In this document: positions 8,700-16,492 of the stretch, one piece after another
Layout of the letters: each line of letters starts with the position of its first letter
How positions within the stretch are numbered: the first letter of the stretch is position 1
NCBI GenBank assembly: GCA_949502235.1
Contig: CATBDC010000002.1
Span: 92,014 to 156,013 of the forward strand
Direction: 5' to 3'
Length of the DNA: 64,000 nt
Origin: an uncultured Lachnospiraceae bacterium
GTDB taxonomy: Bacteria; Bacillota; Clostridia; Lachnospirales; Lachnospiraceae
Made by a program: the position numbers and the translations under genes
Notes under the pieces: generated by a model
What the model saw: only the letters and a program-made list of their open reading frames with translations
Told to the model about the DNA's origin: nothing
Database searches by the model: none

Positions 8700-8725
8700 G
8701 TACTGTGAACGGATGGAACAGACTA
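8700..8725. repeat. Degenerate copy of the GTTACTGT...ACAGTAAC repeat
   Basis: GTACTGTGAACGG followed by ATGGAACAGACTA resembles the short repeat seen intact at 63900-63926 but has lost its palindromic arms. It lies in the gap between hicB and the recombinase gene. Confidence 0.4.
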
Positions 8726-8732
8726 TGTAGAA

Positions 8733-8773
8733 TTGATAAATCCCGAAAGAAGATATTTTTTGGGATTTATCAA
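8733..8773. terminator. 12-bp hairpin after hicB
   Basis: TTGATAAATCCC and GGGATTTATCAA form a perfect stem with a 17-base loop. It may end the hicB transcript; there is no T-run after the stem on the + strand. Together with the repeat just upstream it is all that is visible between 8636 and 8790. Confidence 0.5.
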
Positions 8774-8807
8774 TCTATACGACAAATCTCAATTTTTCCA
8801 AAAGATA

Positions 8808-8836
8808 TAGACAAAAAATATAGTTTATGTTAATAT
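8808..8836 (+). promoter_or_regulatory. Possible promoter of the tyrosine recombinase gene
   Basis: TAGACA (8808-8813), a 17-base spacer and TAATAT (8831-8836), followed by AAAGGGGG before the ATG at 8873. Moderate match to the SigA consensus. Confidence 0.45.
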
Positions 8837-8872
8837 ATCCATATTAAGGGGAAAATTAAAGGGGGTTTTATA

Positions 8873-9940
8873 ATGTCAGCTGAACCAAAAACATATCATG
8901 AGCAGACACAGATTGAACAGACGCTTCGGTTAAGGGAAGTTTTAAAAACGCTGCCTCCATTTGCCAAAGATTATTTCCGCGCCATAGAGCCAAGATCATC
9001 TGCAAGAACGAGGATTAATTATGCCTATGACATCCGCATTTTCTTTCATTTTCTTATGGAGGTAAATCCGGTCTATAAGAACTATACCATTGAACAGTTC
9101 CATGTACAGGATTTAGAACGGATTGAACCTGTGGATATTGAGGAATACATGGAATACCTAAAGGTCTATACACGGACCCATGATGAGGAGCTTATCACAA
9201 ACGGCGAACGCGGGCTGAAACGTAAAATGTCAGCCCTTAGAAGCTTCTATAACTATTATTTTACAAGACAGGCGATTTCGAAAAATCCAACCCTGCTTGT
9301 AGATATGCCTAAGCTCCATGATAAGGCAATCATCCGCTTGGATGTGGATGAGGTTGCCATGCTTCTTGATTTTGTGGAATCTGCAGGCGATAAGCTGACC
9401 GGCCAGGCGCTCACTTATTATCAGAAAACAAAGGAACGGGATCTGGCTATCATGACCCTGCTTCTGGGAACCGGAATCCGTGTATCAGAATGTGTGGGAC
9501 TTGATTTAAATGACGTGGATTTTAAAAACAACGGGATTACAGTTACCCGAAAAGGCGGTAACCAGATGGTAGTATATTTTGGGGATGAGGTTGCAGACGC
9601 GCTGCTTAATTATATAGAGGGAAGCCGTAAATCCATTACTCCCCTCTCCGGCCATGAAAATGCTCTATTTCTGTCCACACAGAAACGCCGCATGGGTGTA
9701 CAGGCTGTTGAAAATATGGTGAAAAAATACGCCCGGCAGGTTACTCCAAACAAGAAAATTACGCCTCATAAACTGCGAAGCACCTATGGCACGTCCCTGT
9801 ATAAGGAAACAGGGGATATTTACCTTGTTGCTGATGTTTTGGGACATAAGGATGTTAATACGACCAAAAAACACTATGCTGCCATTGATGAAGACAGACG
9901 CAGGCTGGCGGCATCAGCGGTGAAGCTTAGAGAATCTTAG
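8873..9940 (+). CDS. XerS-like tyrosine recombinase
   Basis: A 355-residue tyrosine recombinase. The N-terminal core-binding domain covers about 20-150 and the catalytic domain about 155-350. All catalytic residues are present: Arg203 (GTGIRVSE), Lys227 (TRKGGN), His299 and Arg302 (PHKLRSTYG), His325 (LGHKD) and Tyr335 (KKHYA). The length and long N-terminus resemble XerS, the single-protein chromosome dimer resolvase, more than the roughly 300-residue XerC/XerD, but an integrase role is not excluded. No excisionase, phage genes or attachment repeats are nearby, which favours a housekeeping role. Its stop codon lies inside the terminator stem. Confidence 0.85.
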   Translation: MSAEPKTYHEQTQIEQTLRLREVLKTLPPFAKDYFRAIEPRSSARTRINYAYDIRIFFHFLMEVNPVYKNYTIEQFHVQDLERIEPVDIEEYMEYLKVYTRTHDEELITNGERGLKRKMSALRSFYNYYFTRQAISKNPTLLVDMPKLHDKAIIRLDVDEVAMLLDFVESAGDKLTGQALTYYQKTKERDLAIMTLLLGTGIRVSECVGLDLNDVDFKNNGITVTRKGGNQMVVYFGDEVADALLNYIEGSRKSITPLSGHENALFLSTQKRRMGVQAVENMVKKYARQVTPNKKITPHKLRSTYGTSLYKETGDIYLVADVLGHKDVNTTKKHYAAIDEDRRRLAASAVKLRES

Positions 9941-9972
9941 GAGTGGTGTTAAAAAGAACCACTCCTAAGATT
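9933..9972 (+). terminator. Intrinsic terminator of the recombinase gene
   Basis: AATCTTAGGAGTGGT pairs with ACCACTCCTAAGATT around GTTAAAAAGA, followed by TATTTC. The TAG stop (9938-9940) is within the 5' arm. Confidence 0.8.
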
Positions 9973-10083
9973 TATTTCAAGTAACTGTTGTTCAAATTTC
10001 AATGAAAAGTTTACTTTTTACATTCTCACATTTTTATTTATACTTAAAAGTGTAAAATCACATTTATATGTTTTATTCATAAT

Positions 10084-10398
10084 TCACTTAACAATATGTG
10101 CTGTGATAATTGTATAACTATATGAATTGATAGTAATTTTGATATTTTCAACTTCACAATACCAATTCTTACCTTGCTTGTATATATTGCAATTCTTATC
10201 TATAACCTTATTTATGCAGTACCCAACAACATCTGCTGCATCTATTTTTAGGTTTCTCTTAATTCTATCAAGTCCCATTTCAGTTGTGTGAATTTTATCA
10301 ATATTATCAAGTAATATTTTTTTATCTGTCATTTTTCTTTCCCTCAAATTTCCATTTCTCGCGTTCCTACCCAATTTTTCAAGGAAATCTTGTTTCAT
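10084..10398 (-). CDS. DUF3781-family protein
   Basis: A 104-residue protein matching the DUF3781 pattern as I know it: LLDNIDKIHTTEMGLDRIKRNL, then GKNWYCEVENIKI and YSYTIITAH. The molecular function of the family is unknown. ATG 10398 follows the stop of a 51-residue membrane protein by one base, implying translational coupling. An internal start at 10332 (MTDKKILLDN, behind GAGGGAAAG) would give a protein of typical family length, so the first 22 residues may be non-native. The gene is AT-rich and lies in an accessory stretch. Confidence 0.7.
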   Translation of the reverse strand: MKQDFLEKLGRNARNGNLRERKMTDKKILLDNIDKIHTTEMGLDRIKRNLKIDAADVVGYCINKVIDKNCNIYKQGKNWYCEVENIKITINSYSYTIITAHIVK

Positions 10399-10399
10399 G

Positions 10400-10555
10400 T
10401 TAATTTTCAACCCTATTTTCGATAATTAGACAATAACAAAACACTATTTCAATAAGTAACATAAATATCGCTACAATGGCAGCATTGTAATACAAACCTA
10501 AAATCAAAACTCCAATCAACTTTTCTTTTATATGTTCAATAATCTGAATATCCAT
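10400..10555 (-). CDS. 51-residue single-span membrane protein
   Basis: A small gene with strong signals. It has a GGAGG ribosome binding site (10566-10562) six bases before ATG and a consensus promoter upstream, and its stop lies one base before the DUF3781 start. The product begins MDIQIIEHIKEKLIG, continues into a hydrophobic stretch of about 30 residues (VLILGLYYNAAIVAIF, then MLLIEIVFCYCLII) and ends ENRVEN. The layout predicts a short cytoplasmic end followed by one membrane helix. Small hydrophobic proteins beside a soluble partner can be toxins, holins or membrane anchors; nothing in the sequence chooses between them. Confidence 0.6.
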   Translation of the reverse strand: MDIQIIEHIKEKLIGVLILGLYYNAAIVAIFMLLIEIVFCYCLIIENRVEN

Positions 10556-10572
10556 TTGACACCTCCAACACA

Positions 10573-10601
10573 ATTATAAACACCAACTCTGCCTTTCTCA
10601 A
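10573..10601 (-). promoter_or_regulatory. Predicted promoter of the small membrane protein/DUF3781 operon
   Basis: On the minus strand TTGAGA (10601-10596), a 17-base spacer and TATAAT (10578-10573) precede the GGAGG by six bases. The transcript would therefore have a very short leader. Confidence 0.65.
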
Positions 10602-10632
10602 GCATTCTAATGTGAAAGGTACGAATATAGAC

Positions 10633-10730
10633 ACTAAGATGCCAGAAAAAACGGGAATTTCCAACTGTACAGGTGGAAGTATTTCAGGTCTGTAATGTTT
10701 TACGACACAGACCTGCACGAATGGCATAGT
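10633..10730. repeat. Intergenic element with three nested inverted repeats
   Basis: Outer arms GATGCCA (10638-10644) and TGGCAT (near 10723) enclose two hairpins. One is TTCCAACTG-TA-CAGGTGGAA near 10658-10678. The other is AGGTCTGT...ACAGACCT near 10686-10715. The layout resembles a three-way-junction RNA or a small mobile palindrome. The block CCAACTGTACAGGTGGAA is close to CCAACCGTACAGGTAGAA at the edge of the large palindrome at 16493-16603. No gene is supported here. Confidence 0.45.
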
Positions 10731-10850
10731 AAAAACTACCAAATTTTATCAAATTCTATATGAGACATTGTATCCTATATATACCTGTGGTAAACTAAAG
10801 CTCTAAAAGATAGAAATGATTATTATGAACCTATGATTGGAGTGTATTTT

Positions 10851-11021
10851 ATGAATTTAACACCAACTGATGATATAAAAAATAGAGAGCAGTCTCAGGA
10901 TACAGAGAGAATGTTGGATAATGCGATTGCAGATTTGAAGGCCGGGAGAGAACTGCCTTTAAAAGAGGCATTTCAAAAGGTCTCCGAGTTAAGGAAGCAA
11001 AGGTGTATTGCAAGGCTATGA
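10851..11021 (+). CDS. Small hypothetical protein, antitoxin-like
   Basis: A 56-residue acidic/basic helical protein starting MNLTPTDDIKNREQ and containing LDNAIADLKAGRELPLKEAFQKV. That last pattern resembles the toxin-wrapping C-terminal tail of RelB-type antitoxins, but no toxin gene is adjacent. ATG 10851 has TTGGAG eight bases upstream; the frame extends back to 10833 without added support. The call is tentative. It could be a remnant of a toxin-antitoxin locus. Confidence 0.45.
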   Translation: MNLTPTDDIKNREQSQDTERMLDNAIADLKAGRELPLKEAFQKVSELRKQRCIARL

Positions 11022-11050
11022 TATTCTCTTTTTCCATAGCAGGCAGATTC

Positions 11051-11127
11051 AAAAAAATATGGGCAGAAATTTTCTTTTACATATGATATAAAGCACTATA
11101 TCATCCTCAAAAGACTAGTCTGCCCAT
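11051..11127 (-). terminator. Terminator of trpB
   Basis: On the minus strand ATGGGCAGA (11127-11119) pairs with TCTGCCCAT (11067-11059), followed by a T-rich run (11058-11051). A smaller hairpin ATGATATA...TATATCAT (11083-11104) sits inside the loop. It is 55 bases after the trpB stop. Confidence 0.65.
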
Positions 11128-11182
11128 TGCTATTTTACCTATTATATTAAATTATATTAAAATCTTATTCCTTTTTAAATCC

Positions 11183-12568
11183 TTACTCCATATTCCCCGC
11201 GAATCTCGGAATCCCATCGAATCCTGCCTTAAGATCTTCATCCGTTGGAATATAGTCTTTCATCTCGCCGTTATGGAACTTCTCATAAGCCACCATGTCA
11301 AAATATCCCGTACCGGTCAGGCCGAATACGATTGTCTTCTCTTCTCCGGTTTCTTTACACTTCATGGCCTCATCAATTGCAACCTTGATCGCATGGCTGC
11401 TTTCCGGTGCCGGTAAGATTCCTTCCACTCTCGCAAATTTTTCAGCCGCCTCAAAGACTGCCGTCTGCTCTACAGATCTTGCCTCCATATATCCATCTGC
11501 ATAAAGCTGTGACAAGATGGAGCTCATCCCATGATACCGAAGGCCCCCTGCGTGGTTTGCGGACGGAATGAAGCTGCTTCCCAAAGTATACATTTTCGCC
11601 AGGGGGCATACCATACCTGTATCGCAGAAATCATATGCATAGACGCCTCTGGTCAGGCTGGGGCAGGATGCCGGTTCTACGGCGATAAATTGATAATCCT
11701 TTTCACCTCTAAGCTTCTCTCCCATGAATGGTGAGATCAATCCTCCAAGGTTTGAGCCGCCGCCGGCGCATCCGATAATAATATCAGGAGTAACCCCGTA
11801 TTTATCCAGTGCAGCCTTTGTCTCCATACCGATAACAGACTGGTGCAGCAATACCTGATTTAGTACACTTCCAAGAACATATCTGTAGCCTTCGCTTCCA
11901 AGCGCAACCTCAACAGCCTCTGAAATGGCGCATCCAAGGCTTCCCGTTGTCCCCGGATGCTCGGAAAGGATCTTCTTTCCCACTTCCGTTTCGGCAGACG
12001 GCGAAGGGGTAACACTTGCTCCATAGGTACGCATGACTTCACGGCGGAAAGGCTTCTGCTCGTAAGAACATTTTACCATAAATACCTTGCACTCCAGATC
12101 AAGGTAAGAACATGCCATAGAAAGGGCTGTTCCCCACTGTCCCGCGCCCGTCTCCGTAGTCACGCCCTTAAGGCCCTGTTTCTTTGCGTAGTAGGCCTGG
12201 GCAATTGCCGAATTCAGCTTATGGCTTCCGCTGGTATTATTTCCTTCAAATTTGTAATAAATCTTCGCCGGTGTCTGAAGCTTCTCCTCCAGGCAGTATG
12301 CCCGAACCAGTGGCGCCGGACGGTACATTTTATAAAAATCAATAATTTCCTGGGGGATATCAATATAGCGGTTATCATTATCCAGCTCCTGCGCTACCAG
12401 TTCTTCACAGAATACTCCGGACAGCTCCTCTGCTGTCATTGGCTTTAAGGTTCCCGGATTCAGAAGGGGCGCCGGCTTGTTTTTCATATCAGCCCGGACA
12501 TTATACCATTGTTTTGGCATCTCACTTTCTTCCAGGTAAATTTTGTAAGGGATTTTCTGTTCACTCAT
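11183..12568 (-). CDS. trpB: Tryptophan synthase beta chain, TrpB2-like
   Basis: A 461-residue PLP enzyme. Lys117 in NNTSGSHKLN binds PLP, Glu139 in TTETGAGQWG is the catalytic acid, and GCAGGGSN lies in the phosphate-binding region. The enzyme condenses indole and serine to tryptophan. At 461 residues, with an extended N-terminus, it resembles the TrpB2 subgroup rather than the roughly 400-residue TrpB1 paired with TrpA. No trpA or other trp gene is adjacent, so it may salvage free indole. A complete tryptophan T-box leader precedes it. The start follows AAAGGAG nine bases upstream. Confidence 0.93.
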   Translation of the reverse strand: MSEQKIPYKIYLEESEMPKQWYNVRADMKNKPAPLLNPGTLKPMTAEELSGVFCEELVAQELDNDNRYIDIPQEIIDFYKMYRPAPLVRAYCLEEKLQTPAKIYYKFEGNNTSGSHKLNSAIAQAYYAKKQGLKGVTTETGAGQWGTALSMACSYLDLECKVFMVKCSYEQKPFRREVMRTYGASVTPSPSAETEVGKKILSEHPGTTGSLGCAISEAVEVALGSEGYRYVLGSVLNQVLLHQSVIGMETKAALDKYGVTPDIIIGCAGGGSNLGGLISPFMGEKLRGEKDYQFIAVEPASCPSLTRGVYAYDFCDTGMVCPLAKMYTLGSSFIPSANHAGGLRYHGMSSILSQLYADGYMEARSVEQTAVFEAAEKFARVEGILPAPESSHAIKVAIDEAMKCKETGEEKTIVFGLTGTGYFDMVAYEKFHNGEMKDYIPTDEDLKAGFDGIPRFAGNME

Positions 12569-12637
12569 TTTCTTGTTCTCCTTTCATACTTTGGGGCTTT
12601 CGCGCCCTCCTAAGGGACAGGGTATTAAATATAGAGC

Positions 12638-12686
12638 AAAAAAATACCCTTATCCCATACAATAAATAATTGCTAGGACAAGAGTA
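12638..12686 (-). terminator. T-box-controlled terminator
   Basis: On the minus strand TACTCTTGTCCTA (12686-12674) pairs along 13 positions, including G-U pairs, with TGGGATAAGGGTA (12657-12645), followed by seven T (12644-12638). It lies just after the T-box sequence, where the off-state terminator is expected. Confidence 0.85.
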
Positions 12687-12927
12687 ATCATCATCAACTC
12701 CTGCGGTGCCACCCGGCTTGGTATACCTTATATACCCTCTCATGCGTACCATCATACGCGTACTTTGTTAACGGAGTACCCTCTCCGGCTCACCTACTAC
12801 TGTTCAATATGAATCATTCAGCTTGCCCTCGGAAGCCCATTCCTGACAGTTCCGGTTACTGCGTTCCACCACCCGCAGCTCTCTGTGAATCAGATATCTG
12901 ACAGTACTCACTCTTCCTCATCGGTTT
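12638..12927 (-). promoter_or_regulatory. Tryptophan T-box riboswitch upstream of trpB
   Basis: On the minus strand the leader contains AGAGAG and GGGTGGTGGAACGC of Stem I. A UGG codon (12839-12837) lies at the expected specifier position in GGAATGGGCTTCC, and the T-box sequence GGGTGGCACCGCAG lies at 12714-12701. A competing terminator follows. Uncharged tRNA-Trp is expected to stabilise the antiterminator and turn on trpB when tryptophan is short. The T-box motif is certain; the specifier assignment rests on position and on the gene served. Confidence 0.92.
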
Positions 12928-12933
12928 AATAGA

Positions 12934-12962
12934 ACTTTACCACGGCGCCGTACCAATGTCAA
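12934..12962 (-). promoter_or_regulatory. Promoter of the trpB leader
   Basis: TTGACA (12962-12957), a 17-base spacer and TAAAGT (12939-12934) on the minus strand place the transcript start close to the 5' end of the T-box leader. Confidence 0.8.
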
Positions 12963-12994
12963 GGACTTTTTTTACTTTCTCAAATCTCTCAATT

Positions 12995-14110
12995 CTATTC
13001 CCTGCACCTCCGGTACCTGTAATAGCTATAGAGAAACCCCGCCGTCCCTACAGCGGCTGCAATACAAATATGAATCACAATCTGCTCTGACGAAAACGAA
13101 AAACCGATACTCATAGGCAGAAATGCTGGCATGGAGGAAATAAAATGAGTAATATTTGTGGTCACTGCCGTTCCAAGAATCCCCATGCACATTGGCCACA
13201 GCACCTTCATCCAGAGTACCGGAAAGGAAAACACCGCGGCAGAAAAAACAAGAGAAAGAAAAGAATTTCTGCAGGCGGCAGATAGCCCGAGGGTCATTCC
13301 CGTTAAAAGAAGTGAGCCAAGGAGCCCAAGAGCAGCTATGAAAAGAAAAAGCCCTGCTACTGTCCTGGGGCAGTATCCGTAAAAGGTAGAGAATCTTAAG
13401 AGAACTGCCGAGGCATCCAGTCCCTGTGCACCGTATGCCCAGAGATAAATTCCCAATGAATATATGCTGACTGCCAGGATATGAAGGGCTGCAAATGCAC
13501 ATGCCGCCAGTATCTTCATCCAGACTGCACTATCTTTTCCTCTTTTTGTGGTGCGTAGAATATCTGCTGTTTTTAACATGTATTCCTCCGAAAAAACCGG
13601 AGACAGGCCAATGAGCAATATGACATATGATACCAGCAAAACAAGTATATACGTTTCCACACAATCATCCCACCCATAAACATAGTCGAATTTCACGTTT
13701 TCCTCCAGATACGGCGCCGCATTCTGCTCCCATTCCTCCCCCTCATATAAATGAAGGTCAAACACATTCCCTGTTGTCCGGAATCCAGTAAAATGATCTG
13801 TTATAAACCTGTTCAGATAATTTTTTTCAAGCTCTGTATTGTCCGGATCATCATAGGGATAAAAGCCGTATTTCCCGTAGAGCTCATTTACTTCTTTTTC
13901 TGTTAAAGTTCCGGCATATCTCTTTGTCAGAGCCTTGTCCGCTTCGACCGCATCCTGTCCTTCCAAGGTTTTTCCGTCTATTGTCACTGTGTAATCCTTA
14001 AGCTGTGTAACCAGGCGGAGGGTTATAAATGCAAGCAAAAGAAATGTGGCAAGCCAGATTATTTTTCTTGCGGCAATTTTTCTAAATTCCTCTATCCATA
14101 TGATCCACAT
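12995..14110 (-). CDS. ABC transporter permease-type membrane protein
   Basis: A 371-residue membrane protein. One span lies near residues 16-38 (IIWLATFLLLAFITLRLV). A large extracytoplasmic loop of about 120 residues follows, and five or so further spans occupy residues 155-365. This is the ABC-2-like permease layout. ATG 14110 (MWIIWIEEFRKI) has GGAGG about ten bases upstream. The frame is open further upstream inside the ATPase gene, but that part is rejected. It overlaps the ATPase gene end by 29 bases, so the two are a coupled transporter. The substrate is unknown. Confidence 0.8.
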   Translation of the reverse strand: MWIIWIEEFRKIAARKIIWLATFLLLAFITLRLVTQLKDYTVTIDGKTLEGQDAVEADKALTKRYAGTLTEKEVNELYGKYGFYPYDDPDNTELEKNYLNRFITDHFTGFRTTGNVFDLHLYEGEEWEQNAAPYLEENVKFDYVYGWDDCVETYILVLLVSYVILLIGLSPVFSEEYMLKTADILRTTKRGKDSAVWMKILAACAFAALHILAVSIYSLGIYLWAYGAQGLDASAVLLRFSTFYGYCPRTVAGLFLFIAALGLLGSLLLTGMTLGLSAACRNSFLSLVFSAAVFSFPVLWMKVLWPMCMGILGTAVTTNITHFISSMPAFLPMSIGFSFSSEQIVIHICIAAAVGTAGFLYSYYRYRRCRE

Positions 14111-14981
14111 GCTCTGACACCTCCTCAAAATAATACAAATATACATCCTCAAGCCCCGGCTCTGCCGGCAGGGCGCCCTCATGGGGACGTTCCTCCGAAA
14201 CGATTCGAAGCCGCACCCTGTCTCCTTCATTTTTCAGATTGCTGACAGGATAAATATCATTGAGCCGGAGGGCTTCTTCTGCTTCTGCCTCATATTCCCA
14301 GACCTTTCCCCTTATATTTTCTGTCACGTCAGCCACACTTCCCTGTCCGACAATGCGCCCCTTTTTCATAAGAAGAATTTCATCTGCAATAAATTCCACA
14401 TCAGATACAATATGAGTAGACAAAATGACAATCCTTCCTTTTGACATTGCACTGATAATATTCCGGAAACGGATGCGCTCTTTAGGGTCAAGACCGGACG
14501 TAGGCTCATCCAGTACTACTATTTCGGGATCATTTAAGAGCGCCTGTGCAATCCCCAGCCTCCTTAACATTCCGCCGGAAAATGTCCGTATTTTCGCCTT
14601 TTGTTCCCCTTCTAATCCCACAAGCCGCAGCATTTCCTGGACTTTCTCCCCTGCGGCCTCCTTTGGCACTGCTTTGCAGGCCGCAAGATAAGTAAGATAC
14701 CGCACTGCAGTAAAATCCGGATAATATCCGAAATCCTGAGGAAGATATCCGAGCATGTACCGGTAGTCTCCTCCAAGCCTTCCGATTTCAGTACCGTTAC
14801 AGAATATCTCCCCGGCAGTAGGTTTTAGCACGCCGCACAGCATCCGAAGCAGGGTGGTCTTCCCGGCTCCGTTTGCTCCAAGAAATCCGTACACTCCATC
14901 TTTAAGATGTATGGATACATGCTCCACTGCAATTTTATTTTTAAATTGTTTTGTCACACGGTCAAGCTTTAATTCAGGCAT
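14082..14981 (-). CDS. ABC transporter ATP-binding protein
   Basis: A 299-residue ABC ATPase. Walker A is GANGAGKTT near residue 35, the Q-loop is LPQDFG near 81, the signature is FSGGMLRRLGIAQ near 130, Walker B with the catalytic glutamate is VVLDEP near 155, and the switch histidine is STHIVSD near 192. A C-terminal extension of about 90 residues follows. It resembles the BcrA/CcmA-type ATPases that energise ABC-2 exporters. It overlaps both the membrane gene before it (by 13 bases) and the permease gene after it, forming one operon under the ECF sigma gene. Confidence 0.92.
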   Translation of the reverse strand: MPELKLDRVTKQFKNKIAVEHVSIHLKDGVYGFLGANGAGKTTLLRMLCGVLKPTAGEIFCNGTEIGRLGGDYRYMLGYLPQDFGYYPDFTAVRYLTYLAACKAVPKEAAGEKVQEMLRLVGLEGEQKAKIRTFSGGMLRRLGIAQALLNDPEIVVLDEPTSGLDPKERIRFRNIISAMSKGRIVILSTHIVSDVEFIADEILLMKKGRIVGQGSVADVTENIRGKVWEYEAEAEEALRLNDIYPVSNLKNEGDRVRLRIVSEERPHEGALPAEPGLEDVYLYYFEEVSEHVDHMDRGI

Positions 14982-15760
14982 AGAATTTCTCCTCCCTCAA
15001 TTGTCTCAAAAATCCGCCGGATCCTGCCGGCAAGAAGAATGATTCCTGCAGCCGCCAGAAAAAACCAGATGTATCGGTATTCAGGGTTATATACTTTATC
15101 CTCCAGCAGAGGAAAGCACGCCAGCAGACCACAGATAAGCCCCATGGCAAAGGAACGAAACCCAGATGCTGCATTTCTTAAAAATTCAAGCATATGCAAA
15201 TAAAACACATCTGACCAGAGAAACGGCACAAGAATATATAAAACACACATGACAGTACCTGCTATACTTCTTTTTCCGGCAATGCTAAGCAAAATCCCCA
15301 TCGTGAACAGTGCAAAAATTCCAGCCTCCAGCATCCGTATACATACCATCTGCTTCAGATTCAAATAAAGAGTCTGCTCCAGCTCTGCCATATTCCGGGA
15401 AAACAGGCGGGCAATGCTGCTCAAAGCAATATTTCCGGAAAATACAAAAAATACAGAACAGACCGTAAGTATCTCTCTTTCTGTCTCCGCATTTTCTGGC
15501 AGGTAAAAAGCAAGAAACATCAGAAAAAGCAGAAGTCCCCCTTCCAGCGCCCAGTGGCTCCACGGCTGAAAGCGCATCTGATTCCATACGATCTCCGCAA
15601 ACGATGGGTAATAACGTATTCTTTTTTTCGTAATCTCCTGCCTGATTTCTGACAGGCTCTCCCCTTTCTTTTTCTCATCTATAGGGAATTTCCATACTCC
15701 TGTAATACATTCCTTCCTTTGGCCGTCCCTGTCAGGTGGTCTATATTTTATCTTTTCCAT
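14969..15760 (-). CDS. Membrane protein of the ECF-ABC operon
   Basis: A 263-residue protein. It has a charged cytoplasmic N-terminus of about 70 residues and then roughly six hydrophobic spans from residue 75 onward (GGLLLFLMFLAFYLP near 76, GIFALFTMGILLSIAG near 150). No family is recognised. ATG 15760 (MEKIKYRPPD) follows AAAGGAGAG. It starts 17 bases after the sigma factor gene, the place usually held by an anti-sigma factor. Its soluble N-terminus followed by membrane spans would suit that role, but no known anti-sigma motif is seen. It could equally be a transporter subunit. Confidence 0.7.
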   Translation of the reverse strand: MEKIKYRPPDRDGQRKECITGVWKFPIDEKKKGESLSEIRQEITKKRIRYYPSFAEIVWNQMRFQPWSHWALEGGLLLFLMFLAFYLPENAETEREILTVCSVFFVFSGNIALSSIARLFSRNMAELEQTLYLNLKQMVCIRMLEAGIFALFTMGILLSIAGKRSIAGTVMCVLYILVPFLWSDVFYLHMLEFLRNAASGFRSFAMGLICGLLACFPLLEDKVYNPEYRYIWFFLAAAGIILLAGRIRRIFETIEGGEILCLN

Positions 15761-15777
15761 GATCCGCACTCTCCTTT

Positions 15778-16326
15778 TTACTTAAAATCATGTTCCTTAA
15801 GAAGTCTTCCAAGCTTATCAAGTCCCTGACGTATGCGGGATTTGACAGTGGCAGTGGATGTTCCTGACATACGGGCAATCTCACGATTTTTATATCCGTA
15901 AAAATGATGAAGAAGCACTGCCTCCCGCTGAACCTCCGTAAGTTTTAAAAAAGCCTGTGAAAGCACGATGCAGTCCACGGTATGATCCATATCGTCAAAA
16001 GCACCTTCTTCCCCTTTTCCTTCAAAAATCAAGGAGGCAGGATCTGGATCTGATTTCACTTCCAGGGACGTCTGCTTTCTCAAATAGTCCCTGCACAGGT
16101 TCATAGCAATTGTCAGGAGATAACCCTTTAAATTTCTATACCGATAATTCTCTACATACCGGATAAACCTTAGGAATGTCTCCTGCGTCAGATCATAGGA
16201 CTCTTCCCTGTTTCCAGTCTGATAGAAGCAGAAATAATAAATATCATCATAATACTTCTCTGCAATTTCATTCAGATATTCCTTACTGCCGTTCTGAATC
16301 CGGCGGATAAGCTCTTTATCCTCCAA
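15778..16326 (-). CDS. ECF-type RNA polymerase sigma factor
   Basis: A roughly 182-residue sigma-70 family protein of ECF type. Region 2 lies at about 20-85 (YYDDIYYFCFYQTGNREESYDLTQETFLRF in pieces) and region 4 at about 120-175 (LTEVQREAVLLHHFYGYKNREIA, then TATVKSRIRQGLDKL). The TTG at 16326 is preferred because AAGGAGG ends five bases before it and the product then starts at the usual LEDKELIRRIQ. Longer ATG starts (16356, 16386, 16467) have poor ribosome binding sites. It heads an operon with a membrane protein and an ABC transporter, likely its targets. Confidence 0.9.
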   Translation of the reverse strand: MEDKELIRRIQNGSKEYLNEIAEKYYDDIYYFCFYQTGNREESYDLTQETFLRFIRYVENYRYRNLKGYLLTIAMNLCRDYLRKQTSLEVKSDPDPASLIFEGKGEEGAFDDMDHTVDCIVLSQAFLKLTEVQREAVLLHHFYGYKNREIARMSGTSTATVKSRIRQGLDKLGRLLKEHDFK

Positions 16327-16492
16327 ACCTGCCTCCTTTCCCCTGTCTCCGCTCATTCCTTTTATGCGATCATTTTCTTCGATCATATTCTTAGACTGGC
16401 GGCAGGAAAATATATCAGGAAAATATATAGTGTAAAACGTCTTACAATTAATATAACCCGAATTCATCCAAAAAGGATTTAAATTTTTTCAT

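Noticed and set aside
8873..9940. Recombinase as phage or ICE integrase
   Set aside because: No phage, conjugation or excisionase genes and no flanking direct repeats were seen; the protein length fits XerS better.
10536..10742. 68-residue minus-strand frame
   Set aside because: It overlaps the promoter, ribosome binding site and start of the better-supported 51-residue gene and crosses the hairpin element.
14111..14230. 40-residue N-terminal extension of the ABC permease
   Set aside because: It lies inside the ATPase gene; GGAGG directly before ATG 14110 marks the real start.
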